From Hyphomonas sp. (GTDB taxonomy: Bacteria; Pseudomonadota; Alphaproteobacteria; Caulobacterales; Hyphomonadaceae): DNA of 64,000 nucleotides. Under the pieces are notes generated by a model that was not told where the DNA came from, made no database searches, and worked only from the letters and a program-made list of their open reading frames with translations. Below are positions 43,718 to 53,134 of the stretch, one piece after another; position 1 is the first letter of the stretch, and each line of letters begins with the position of its first letter. The stretch covers positions 2,108,001-2,172,000 of the forward strand of contig NZ_CP051230.1 in the NCBI RefSeq assembly GCF_017792385.1, read 5' to 3'. Both the position numbers and the translations under genes were made by a program.

Positions 43718-44734
43718 ATGGCCGAAGATTCGGGTGTTTTGTCCGACCATGAAATCGAGACGCTGGTTGCCTCCGGGGCGATCCGCTCGGACCTGCCGCT
43801 GGAAGAAGGACAGGTCCAGCCGGCAAGCCTGGATCTGCGCCTAGCCGAGGATGCCTACCGGCTGAGGGCCAGCTTCCTGCCGGGCAAGGACCGCACCGTC
43901 GCCGAAATGCTGCAGGAGCCGGGCATCCACATGCACCGGATTGACCTGACCAAGGAAGGCGCGGTGCTGGAGACCGGCTGTGTCTATCTGGTGCCATTGA
44001 TGGAATCGCTGCGCCTGCCGGCCGGCATTGCCGCACGGGCCAATCCGAAAAGCTCGACCGGGCGGATCGACGTGTTCACGCGCCTCGTGACCAATCGCTC
44101 GCGTGCCTTCGACGAGGTGCCGACGGGGTATTCCGGGCCGCTCTATCTGGAGGTCAGCCCGCGCACCTTCCCGATCATGGTGCGGCCGGGCGACCGGCTG
44201 GCGCAGATCCGCTTCAAGCGGAAGAAGCCGGAGACGCTGAAGGAGAAAATCGTCTCCATCGACCTGGAATCGGCTGGGGATCAGCCGGTGGGCTGGCGGG
44301 CCAAGCATCATTCCGGGATCGTGGATCTGCGCGGCATCGGCGCCCATGAGGCCGGCCAGTTCTGGGAGCCGGTCTGGCCGCGCGACGGGCGGATCGTGCT
44401 CAATCCCGAGGAATTCTACATTCTTGTCAGCCGCGAGACCGTGAAGGTCGGCGCGATGGAGGCGGCAGAGATGGCGCCGATCGCACCGGAACTGGGTGAG
44501 TTCCGCGCGCATTATGCCGGCTTCTTCGATCCGGGATTCGGCACCAATACGGGCGGCAGCCGCGCCGTGCTGGAAGTGCGCTCGCGCGATGTGCCCTTCA
44601 TCCTGGAACATGGCCAGCCGGTTGCCAAACTGGTCTATGAAGCCATGGCCTCCAGGCCGAAGGGCCTGTATGGCGGCAAGGGCTCGAACTATCAGGGGCA
44701 GGGCCTGAAACTGTCAAAGCATTTCCGAATCTGA
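43718..44734 (+). CDS. dcd: 2'-deoxycytidine 5'-triphosphate deaminase (duplicated DCD)
   Basis: 338 residues from ATG 43718 behind AAGGGGT. This is about twice the size of the E. coli enzyme, as in the alphaproteobacterial DCD_N-type family with two dUTPase-like barrels. Conserved pieces are QPASLDLRLAEDAYRLRASF, ARANPKSSTGRIDVFTRLVT in the first half and YAGFFDPGFGTNTGGSRAVL in the second. It deaminates dCTP to dUTP. The start lies 66 bp from that of metZ, divergent. Confidence 0.9.
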   Translation: MAEDSGVLSDHEIETLVASGAIRSDLPLEEGQVQPASLDLRLAEDAYRLRASFLPGKDRTVAEMLQEPGIHMHRIDLTKEGAVLETGCVYLVPLMESLRLPAGIAARANPKSSTGRIDVFTRLVTNRSRAFDEVPTGYSGPLYLEVSPRTFPIMVRPGDRLAQIRFKRKKPETLKEKIVSIDLESAGDQPVGWRAKHHSGIVDLRGIGAHEAGQFWEPVWPRDGRIVLNPEEFYILVSRETVKVGAMEAAEMAPIAPELGEFRAHYAGFFDPGFGTNTGGSRAVLEVRSRDVPFILEHGQPVAKLVYEAMASRPKGLYGGKGSNYQGQGLKLSKHFRI

Positions 44735-44745
44735 AAGCGCGCACC

Positions 44746-45348
44746 ATGAAGCTGCATTACTCTGCCACCTCACCCTATGCCCGGAAGGTACGGGTGCTGA
44801 TCATCGAGCAGGGCTTGCAGGCCGCAGTGGAACTGGTTCGCGCCGACCCGATGGCGGAGAATGCCGCCTCGAAGATCGGCAATCCGCTCAGCAAGGTGCC
44901 CTCCCTGGAACTGGAGGATGGCACGCATCTCTTCGACAGTCCGGTGATCTGTGAATATCTTGATCATATGGCCGGCGGAGACCCGCTGCTGCCTGTCGAG
45001 GGCGCGCGGCGCTGGGCGGTGCTGAAGGCGCAGGCGCTGGGCGATGGCATCCTGGACGCGGCGCTCAGCCTGGTCATGGAATCGCGCAGGCCGGACGCGC
45101 AGCAATCGAAATTCTGGCAGGCGCGGTGGATATCCGCAATTCATCGCGGTGTGGACGACATTGCCAATGATGTCCGGGCCGACGACGCCGTGTTCGACCT
45201 TGGCCGGATCAGCTATGCCTGCGCGCTCGGCTATCTGGATTTCCGCCTGCCGGATCTCGACTGGCGCGCGCCGCATCCGGGACTGGCGGACTGGTTCTCG
45301 GACATGTCCGGCCGGGAGAGTTTCGCCCTGACCGCGCCGCCGGAATAG
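44746..45348 (+). CDS. Glutathione S-transferase family protein
   Basis: 200 residues. The thioredoxin-like N-domain starts MKLHYSATSPYARKVRVLI with Ser/Tyr residues in the usual G-site position, then NPLSKVPSLELEDGTHLFDS (cis-Pro) and PVICEYLDHM. The all-helical C-domain follows (about 85-200) with the N-capping SYACALGYLDFRLPDLDW. The substrate is unknown. It begins 12 bp after the dCTP deaminase stop and is probably in the same transcript. Confidence 0.9.
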   Translation: MKLHYSATSPYARKVRVLIIEQGLQAAVELVRADPMAENAASKIGNPLSKVPSLELEDGTHLFDSPVICEYLDHMAGGDPLLPVEGARRWAVLKAQALGDGILDAALSLVMESRRPDAQQSKFWQARWISAIHRGVDDIANDVRADDAVFDLGRISYACALGYLDFRLPDLDWRAPHPGLADWFSDMSGRESFALTAPPE

Positions 45349-45349
45349 G

Positions 45350-45402
45350 CCGGATCTTCGAAGGGTGCCTGAAGGAGAAAGAGATCATCCTTCGGCATCC
45401 GG
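45350..45402. repeat. Imperfect inverted repeat between convergent genes
   Basis: Outer arms CCGGAT/ATCCGG and inner arms TGCC(T)GAAGGA/TCCTTCGGCA fill almost the entire 55-bp gap between the GST and SDR stops. It may be a bidirectional terminator or a repeat element. No T-tract is seen. Confidence 0.4.
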
Positions 45403-45403
45403 A

Positions 45404-46126
45404 TTACCCCCTTGCCTTCACAAGGTCGCGATAGACCACGCAGGCGCCGGTGCGGGTTTCATCCGGACTGACCAGTTTGACCATTTCCGCTGCAACTTCT
45501 TCAGGGGTCGGAAGGGTCATCGGGTCTTCGCCCGGCATGGCCTCGGCGCGCATGCCGGTGCGGGTGCCACCGGGATCGAAGATGTTGGCGCGCAGTTTCA
45601 TGTTCTCGTTCTCGTCTGCCCAGCCGATCACGAGCGCTTCCAGTCCCGCCTTTGCGGCCTGATAGGGGCCCCAGAAGGCGCGGGGATGGCGGGCCACGCT
45701 GGAAGTGACGAACACGGCGCGCGGTGCGTCTGACTGGTGCAGCCAGGGTGACAGGGCGCGGATCAGGTGAAAGTTCGCATTCAGGTTGACCGCGATGGTT
45801 TCCTCGAAGCTGCGCGGACCACAGGTTTCGAGCGGGCCGAGCGTGCCGAGGATTCCGGCATTTGCCACAAGGCCATCAAGGCGGCCGAAGCGCTCTCCGA
45901 TCACCTTGCCCAGCGTCTCGATGCCCTTGGTGTCTTTCAAATCCATCGGCACAAGGACAGCTTCGCTGCCGAGGGCGCGGATTTCGTCATCCAGCTTCTC
46001 GAGCGCGGCCTTCGAGCGCGCAATGGCAATGACGATATCGCCCTGGCGGGCGAGGTGGAGCGCAGCGGCGCGGCCAATGCCCCGGGAGGCGCCGGTGACG
46101 AGGATGAGGCGGGGAGTGTCAGTCAT
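45404..46126 (-). CDS. SDR family oxidoreductase
   Basis: 240 residues, a classical short-chain dehydrogenase. The NAD(P) motif is TGASRGIGRAAALHLA at about 10-25, the NAG motif is LVANAGILG, and the active-site segment VFVTSSVARHPRAFWGPYQAAKAG has the Ser and YxxxK. The substrate is unknown. It follows purF (18-bp gap) on the same strand; cvpA-purF-SDR is a recurrent order in alphaproteobacteria, which suggests a conserved operon but not a pathway link. Confidence 0.9.
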   Translation of the reverse strand: MTDTPRLILVTGASRGIGRAAALHLARQGDIVIAIARSKAALEKLDDEIRALGSEAVLVPMDLKDTKGIETLGKVIGERFGRLDGLVANAGILGTLGPLETCGPRSFEETIAVNLNANFHLIRALSPWLHQSDAPRAVFVTSSVARHPRAFWGPYQAAKAGLEALVIGWADENENMKLRANIFDPGGTRTGMRAEAMPGEDPMTLPTPEEVAAEMVKLVSPDETRTGACVVYRDLVKARG

Positions 46127-46144
46127 GAAAGCGCTTTGGCGGAG

Positions 46145-47596
46145 TTATGCATCATCCAGCAGGGAGAGCTGGCGTTCCTTGTCGGACTCGGCATGTTCAT
46201 TGTCGACCAGCGGGGTCGGATAGTCTCCGGTGAAGCAATGGTCGGAGAATTGCGGCTGCATCGGATTGCGCTGCGGCTCTCCGATCGCCGTATACAGGCC
46301 GGGCACCGAGAGGAAGCCGAGTGAGTCGACTTTCAGCTCCCTGACCATTTCCTCGTGCGTGTGGATGGCGGCGAACAATTCGGACTTGGCCGCCATGTCG
46401 ATGCCATAGAAATCAGGGTTCACGATGGGCGGGCTGGCCGAGCGGAAATGAATTTCCCGCGCGCCGGCCTCGCGCACCATCTGGACAATCTTCTTCGACG
46501 TATTGCCGCGCACGATGGAATCGTCGACCAGGATCACGCGCTTGCCTTCCAGTACGGCACGGTTCGGGCTGTGCTTCTTGGAAACGGCGCTCTGGCGGCC
46601 GGTCTGGGTCGGCTGAATGAAGGTCCGCCCGACATAATGGTTCCGGATGATGCCCATCTGGAAGGGGATGCCGGAGGCTTCGGAAAAGCCGAGCGCGGCC
46701 GGCACGCCGGAATCCGGCACCGGCACGATGACATCGGCATCGGCCGGTGTCTCCGCGGCCAGCTGATGGCCCATGCGGCGGCGCACTTCATAGATGGAAC
46801 GTCCCTGCACGATGGAGTCCGGACGGGCGAAATAGACGTATTCGAAGACGCAGGGGCTGGTCGGGCGCTGCGGCGCGAACCGATAGGATTCGACGCCCTT
46901 CTCGCTGATCACGACAATTTCGCCATTGTCGATCTCGCGCACGAAATCCGCGCCGATAATGTCGAGCGCGCAGGTCTCGGAGGCCAGAACATAAGCGTCG
47001 CCCAGCTTGCCGAGGATCAGCGGGCGCAGGCCCACCGGATCGCGTGCGCCGATCAGCTTCTTGCCGGTCAGGCCGACCAGGGCATAACCGCCCTCGATCT
47101 TCTGGAGCGCATCAATCAGGCGATCGAGGAAGCGCTTGCCCGTGCTGCGGGCGACCAGGTGCAGGATGACTTCGGTGTCCATCGTGGACTGGAAGATCGC
47201 GCCATCCTTGACGAGGTCATGGCGCAGCTTGCGGGAATTGGTCAGATTGCCATTGTGTGCCACCGCGAACCCGCCGCCGGCGAGGTCTGCGAAGATCGGC
47301 TGCACGTTCCGCAGCATGGTGCGGCCCTGTGTGGAATAGCGGTTGTGACCGATGGCGGCGTGGCCGGGCAGGCGCGTGCGGAGGTCCCCGCCGAAATGCT
47401 CGCCCACCATGCCAAGGTGACGTTCCGAGGGGAAGCGCTTGCCGTCAAAGGTGATCATGCCGCAGGCTTCCTGCCCGCGATGCTGGAGGGCATGCAGGCC
47501 CAGCGCTGTCAGCAGGCTGGCCTCATGATTTCCGAAGATACCGAAGACGCCGCATTCCTCGCGGGGCTTGTCGTCATCATGATCGAAGAGGACCAT
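46145..47596 (-). CDS. purF: Amidophosphoribosyltransferase
   Basis: 483 residues from ATG 47596, behind CAGGAGGTG. The N-terminal nucleophile Cys is residue 15 (EECGVFGIFG), so a 14-residue propeptide must be removed. The Ntn-glutaminase half has GLHALQHRGQEACGM and AHNGNLTNS; the PRTase half has the PRPP loop VILVDDSIVRGNTSKKIV near 375. It commits PRPP to purine synthesis. Preceded by cvpA, whose stop is 40 bp upstream, the same neighbour as in E. coli. Confidence 0.96.
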   Translation of the reverse strand: MVLFDHDDDKPREECGVFGIFGNHEASLLTALGLHALQHRGQEACGMITFDGKRFPSERHLGMVGEHFGGDLRTRLPGHAAIGHNRYSTQGRTMLRNVQPIFADLAGGGFAVAHNGNLTNSRKLRHDLVKDGAIFQSTMDTEVILHLVARSTGKRFLDRLIDALQKIEGGYALVGLTGKKLIGARDPVGLRPLILGKLGDAYVLASETCALDIIGADFVREIDNGEIVVISEKGVESYRFAPQRPTSPCVFEYVYFARPDSIVQGRSIYEVRRRMGHQLAAETPADADVIVPVPDSGVPAALGFSEASGIPFQMGIIRNHYVGRTFIQPTQTGRQSAVSKKHSPNRAVLEGKRVILVDDSIVRGNTSKKIVQMVREAGAREIHFRSASPPIVNPDFYGIDMAAKSELFAAIHTHEEMVRELKVDSLGFLSVPGLYTAIGEPQRNPMQPQFSDHCFTGDYPTPLVDNEHAESDKERQLSLLDDA

Positions 47597-47636
47597 TTGA
47601 GACGCACCTCCTGAGTGACAGTACTGCGACACGCGC

Positions 47637-48174
47637 CTAATGCCTTGTTTCGGCCTCCAAGGGAAGGGCGGCTTGCACATCTTTTCCGACTTTTGACGCG
47701 TTGTCGTTCACATAGTCCGCCATTTCCTTCAGCGGCGGATAGGTCATCGAGTTGCGGATGAAATCGGGAATGCGGCTTTCCTCCAGGGCCAGGTTCAGGA
47801 GTACGGCAAAGAACACCAGCGCGATGGCACCGCGGGCGATGCCGAAGAAGAGGCCGGCGAAATGGTCGAACATGCCGATGCCGTCGGCGCCCTGGATGTT
47901 CTTCGACAGGCGCTGGCCGAACCAGGCCACCAGAACATAGACCAGGATGAAGGCAAACACGATGAGCGCCAGGTCGCCGAGAAGCGGATCGACCCCTTCC
48001 GGCACCAGCGTGCGCACGCCGTCTGCAAAGAAGCGCCGCGCATAGAAGGCGGCCGCCAGCGCGGCGATGAAGGATCCGAGTGTTGCGATTTCCCTGAGAA
48101 AGCCCCTAGCGAAGGCCATGATCGCCGAAATCACGATGACCGCGACGGCGATGGCATCAAAAGCTGTAATGGAC

Positions 48175-48182
<8 letters not shown>
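47637..48182 (-). CDS. cvpA: CvpA family inner-membrane protein
   Basis: 181 residues from ATG 48182 (MLESITAFDAIAVAVIVISA). Four TM helices lie at about 8-28, 33-50, 65-85 and 103-125, with the family AFARGFLREIATLGSFIAA. CvpA homologues affect colicin V production and bile resistance; the mechanism is not known. The start overlaps the radA stop by 8 bp and purF follows, so radA-cvpA-purF are co-transcribed. Confidence 0.9.
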
Positions 48183-49557
<1,375 letters not shown>

Positions 49558-49619
49558 GACTAATGAGATATGAGGGTTCGCGGTGAGGGGGAAGAGGCTG
49601 CGTTCATCCGCCCTCTCCG

Positions 49620-50219
49620 TCAGTCGGCTTCTTCACCGTCTGCCACCTCGCCCGCAGGCGGGGGCGGATCGGCGACAGATTTTCCAAGACAGGCGAAGGG
49701 CGCGATTCCGTCCGGCATCTTGCCATTCACCAATCGCACGGCGCGGGCCGGGCCGCGCGCATTGCCCGCCGTGAAGGCAAAGCTGCCATCCAGCACATCC
49801 ACATTGCGCTGATAGAAGGGGATGTATCCGGACAAGAGGCGTTTCGACAGGGTGGGCTGGAATTCGAACCGCCCGGTCGAGGCGCGGCGATGGCCTTCGA
49901 ACCGTCCGGTCAGACTGACCTTGTTGATCTCCTTCGTGCCGACCAGCCGGACCGGAAACCGGGCGGAGGCGGGGATGGCGGCGAAGGCTTCCTGTATCTT
50001 TTCGCCATCGCCGACCACCGGGGCCGAGAGGGGATCATCCGAGAGGAACACGCGCCAGGCGAGATGCAGGCCTTCATAGCGCGTCAGGTCTGCCTGCTCG
50101 GTACAGGTATCGATATGCCATTCGCCGTCGAGACGGAACTTCTCGTATTGCAGCCAGCCGGTGAACGCCAGAGAGACGGCGGTGAAGGCCACCGACACAT
50201 ATTTGATAAAGTCCATCAT
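49620..50219 (-). CDS. Hypothetical protein with one N-terminal membrane segment
   Basis: 199 residues from ATG 50219, behind GGGGGG. The N-terminal helix DFIKYVSVAFTAVSLAFTGWLQ (about 3-24) is a signal anchor or uncleaved signal; the rest is a periplasmic-type domain with two cysteines (CTEQADLTRYEGL and FACLGKSVAD) and an acidic tail. I do not recognise a family. It lies between the nested inverted repeat and radA, 62 bp upstream of radA on the same strand. Confidence 0.65.
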   Translation of the reverse strand: MMDFIKYVSVAFTAVSLAFTGWLQYEKFRLDGEWHIDTCTEQADLTRYEGLHLAWRVFLSDDPLSAPVVGDGEKIQEAFAAIPASARFPVRLVGTKEINKVSLTGRFEGHRRASTGRFEFQPTLSKRLLSGYIPFYQRNVDVLDGSFAFTAGNARGPARAVRLVNGKMPDGIAPFACLGKSVADPPPPAGEVADGEEAD

Positions 50220-50340
50220 GGCGTTTCCCCCCGCATGCACCGGGGGGATAGCGCCCGAAGATCAGGTGCGGGTCAAGTAGAGGGCCAGGCTTTGAGCCGT
50301 CTGGGGATGTTCTTTTCGGATGCGCGCAAAGCAACAGGTC

Positions 50341-50437
50341 TTGTCATCCCGGAAATGGCGAAGCCATTGTCCGGGACGCGTTCCAGCGACGGCGCCATGG
50401 GTCCCGGATAAACGCGGTGCGTTTTCCGGGATGACAA
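50341..50437. repeat. Nested inverted repeat (REP/intergenic palindromic unit)
   Basis: Outer arms TTGTCATCCCGGAAA (50341-50355) and TTTCCGGGATGACAA (50423-50437) are perfect over 15 bp. Inside are ATGGC-GAA-GCCAT (50354-50366) and TCCGGGAC / GTCCCGGA. The whole unit could fold into a long stem with side hairpins. It occupies most of the 258-bp gap between mlaF and the hypothetical gene. The CATCCCGGA arm is typical of dispersed palindromes in alphaproteobacteria. Nothing else in 50241-50477 is recognisable. Confidence 0.8.
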
Positions 50438-50477
50438 CAATGGAGTGCGTGTACCTGGCCGTGTTCGTCGTAGCTGC

Positions 50478-51242
50478 CTAAATCGCCGGCTGAATCGGGC
50501 CGTCCGCTCGTCCGTGGACGAATTGGTCGACATGGTCGTTGCCGCTATTGTCGATGATGTTCGCCGGGCCGTGCCAGATGATCTTGCCTTCGAACAGCAT
50601 GGCGATGTTGTCGGCAATCTTGCGGGCCGAGGCCATGTCATGCGTGATCGAGACCGCCGCGGCGCCGAGGCCGCGCACCTGTTCGAGGATCAAATCATTG
50701 ATGGCATCGGCCGTGATCGGATCAAGGCCGGTGGTCGGCTCATCAAAGAAGATCAGGTCCGGCTTTGAAATGATCGACCGGGCGAGCGAGACGCGCTTTT
50801 GCATGCCGCCGGAGATTTCCGCCGGGTAGAGATCGGCGACATCCGGGCCGAGGCGCACTTTCTTCAGCGTCTCGATGGCCTGTTCCTTGGCATCCTTGCG
50901 GCGCATCTTGTCGACCTGCAGAAGGCGGAACCCGACATTCTCCCAGACGGTGAGGGAGTCGAAAAGCGCGCCGGACTGGAACAGCATGCCGATGCGGGCG
51001 CGCATCTTCTCGCGCGTGCGGCCGGTGGCCTTCGTGACATCCTGCCCGTCAAAGAAGATCTTGCCGGCGGTCGGCGTCATCAGGCCGAGTGCATTCTTCA
51101 GCATGACCGATTTGCCGGAGCCGGAGCCGCCGAGAATGACGAGGCTTTCGCCCTTCTGCACTTCGATATCGACGCCCTTCAGGACCTGCTTGGACCCGAA
51201 GGATTTCTGGACGTTTTCAAGTCTCAGTATGGGCGTGCTCAC
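50478..51242 (-). CDS. mlaF: Phospholipid ABC transporter ATP-binding protein
   Basis: 254 residues. The start is GTG 51240-51242, overlapping the mlaE stop (GTGA). Walker A GGSGSGKS at 38-45, signature ISGGMQKRVSLARSI, with the MlaF-type methionine after SGG, and Walker B LIFFDEPTTGLDPI. It energises MlaE for lipid trafficking between the membranes. The usual mlaD partner does not follow; a palindromic repeat lies directly downstream. Confidence 0.93.
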   Translation of the reverse strand: MSTPILRLENVQKSFGSKQVLKGVDIEVQKGESLVILGGSGSGKSVMLKNALGLMTPTAGKIFFDGQDVTKATGRTREKMRARIGMLFQSGALFDSLTVWENVGFRLLQVDKMRRKDAKEQAIETLKKVRLGPDVADLYPAEISGGMQKRVSLARSIISKPDLIFFDEPTTGLDPITADAINDLILEQVRGLGAAAVSITHDMASARKIADNIAMLFEGKIIWHGPANIIDNSGNDHVDQFVHGRADGPIQPAI

Positions 51243-52078
51243 AGGCCGATCTCCACGAACAGGGTGGACATGAGATAGTTGGCGGCCAGCACGAGCACGG
51301 CAGCGCCCACCATGGAGAGCGTCGCCGCGCGGCCGACGCCGGTTGCGCCCGCCTCTGACCGGTCGCCCTGATAGCAGCCCATGATGGCGATGACGGCGCC
51401 GAAGACGACCGCCTTGATCAGGCCAACCAGCACGTCTTCATTGGTCAGGAAGTCGAGCGTGTTGCGCAGATAGGTGGTGGAGTCGAAATCGAGCGCATAG
51501 ACGCTGACCAGCCATCCGCCCATGATGCCGATAATGTCCGCCACGATGACCAGCAGGGGAAGGGCGATGATGGCGGCGAGGAAGCGCGGCGCGTAGAGAT
51601 ACCGATAGGGCGAGGCCGACAGCGTTTCCAGCGCATCAATTTGTTCAGTGACGCGCATGGCCCCGATCTCTGCCGAGATACCCGCCGAGACGCGCCCCGC
51701 CAGCATCAGGCCGGTAATCGTGGCACCCAGCTCGCGCGTGATGCCGAGCACGACAATGCTGGGCACGAATTGCTCCGCGCCATAGCGGCTGCCGCCCTCA
51801 TAGATGTTGAGCGCCAGCGCCGCGCCGATGAAGACCGCCGACAGGCCGACCACGGGCAGGGAATAGAATCCGATGTTCACGACCTGCCGCCAGACCTGGC
51901 CGGGATACCAGCGCGGCGTGAAGGCCGCGAATTTCACGCGGCTGGCAAATACGGTCAGCCGGCCGATCTCGGCAAAGAAGCCGAGGACCGCAGCACCGAT
52001 CCATTGCAGGGGATTGGGCACCCCACGCTTAGACGTAGAAACGTTCGACACGGTTGCTGAGTCCTGTAAGCAATTCAT
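51239..52078 (-). CDS. mlaE: Phospholipid ABC transporter permease
   Basis: 279 residues with about five TM helices. MlaE/YrbE signature: GARYGAEQFV-like GGSRYGAEQFVPSIVVLGIT, RELGATITGLMLAGRVSAG, SAEIGAMRVTEQIDALETL. The ATG 52078 lies inside the alr 3' end (50-bp overlap); GTG 52051 is an alternative start with a slightly better upstream AGGA. Permease of the Mla-type lipid transporter in the inner membrane. Coupled to mlaF by a 4-bp overlap. Confidence 0.93.
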   Translation of the reverse strand: MNCLQDSATVSNVSTSKRGVPNPLQWIGAAVLGFFAEIGRLTVFASRVKFAAFTPRWYPGQVWRQVVNIGFYSLPVVGLSAVFIGAALALNIYEGGSRYGAEQFVPSIVVLGITRELGATITGLMLAGRVSAGISAEIGAMRVTEQIDALETLSASPYRYLYAPRFLAAIIALPLLVIVADIIGIMGGWLVSVYALDFDSTTYLRNTLDFLTNEDVLVGLIKAVVFGAVIAIMGCYQGDRSEAGATGVGRAATLSMVGAAVLVLAANYLMSTLFVEIGL

Positions 52079-53084
52079 ATCCTAGCGTGCCTGCACGGGC
52101 CGCCTGCTGTTCGAGTTTGGCATGCGCGCCGAGGAATTCAACGCGTGCCCCTGTTTTTGCCGCCGCCTGTGCCTTTGAAACATCAATCGTGATGAGATCC
52201 ATGGAAATGCGGCCGAGGACGGGGCAGGGCGCGCCGTCCAGATATCCGATCAGCGCATTGCTGCCGGCACGCGGCATGCCGTCGGCATAGCCGAGCGCCA
52301 CCGTGGCAAGCATGCGATCCTCTTCGAGCCGGTGCGTCGCGCCATAGCCGACCGTGTCTCCCGCCCTCGCCCGGAACACGCTGATGATGCGCGCGTCCAG
52401 CGTCACACCGGGCGACAGCGCGACGTGTCCGGGTGCGTCCGATCCGCCATAGAGGGCGATGCCGGGACGGGTCAGGTCAAAGGCATAATCCGGCCCGAGA
52501 TAGCAGCCGGCGGAATTGGCGAGGCTTGCCGGCGTATCCGGGAAAGCCTCCACGATCCGGGTGAAGCGGTCGAGCTGGGTCTGGTTCGCCGGATGATCCG
52601 GTTCGTCCGCGCAGGCCAGATGGCTCATCACCAGAACCGGTTGCAGCTTCTTCAGGGCATCAAGATGCGTTTCGATCATGGCCGGGGGCAGGCCGAGCCG
52701 GTTGATGCCGGTGTCGAAGTGCAGCGCGCAGGGGCCGCGGCCCCCGCGGGTCCAGAGGTCCACTTGCTCCGCGCTGGACAGGACCGGCGTCAGCGAGGCT
52801 TCGCGATAGGACCGCATGTCCCCGGCGGCCGGACCGTTGAGCACGAAGATGCGCCGCGCCTGTCCCAGCGTCCTGCGGACCATCACGCCCTCTTCGACAT
52901 GCGCGACGAAGAATGTGCTGCAGCCAGCCTTCGACAGCGCGTCGGACACTCTGGCCGCGCCGAGACCATATCCGTTCGCCTTCACCACGGCGGCGGTGGT
53001 TGCACCGGGGTGCAGCTGGTCAATCGCCTGCCAGTTGGCAACAATATGGGACAGGTGGACCGTGGCGCGGGGGCGGAAGCTCAT
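52029..53084 (-). CDS. alr: Alanine racemase
   Basis: 351 residues. The PLP lysine is K35 in AAVVKANGYGLGA. The catalytic tyrosine lies in DTVGYGATHRL near 250, followed by VALGYADGMPR and the MDLITIDVS motif. It makes D-Ala for peptidoglycan. The gene ends inside the mlaE coding region and begins 50 bp after the MFS gene, so it is part of the same minus-strand series. Confidence 0.95.
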   Translation of the reverse strand: MSFRPRATVHLSHIVANWQAIDQLHPGATTAAVVKANGYGLGAARVSDALSKAGCSTFFVAHVEEGVMVRRTLGQARRIFVLNGPAAGDMRSYREASLTPVLSSAEQVDLWTRGGRGPCALHFDTGINRLGLPPAMIETHLDALKKLQPVLVMSHLACADEPDHPANQTQLDRFTRIVEAFPDTPASLANSAGCYLGPDYAFDLTRPGIALYGGSDAPGHVALSPGVTLDARIISVFRARAGDTVGYGATHRLEEDRMLATVALGYADGMPRAGSNALIGYLDGAPCPVLGRISMDLITIDVSKAQAAAKTGARVEFLGAHAKLEQQAARAGTLGYELLTGLSNRVERFYV

Positions 53085-53134
53085 GGAACACTCCGATAGA
53101 AGCGTTTGACCGGCCTGTCATCCACACAAAGCCG

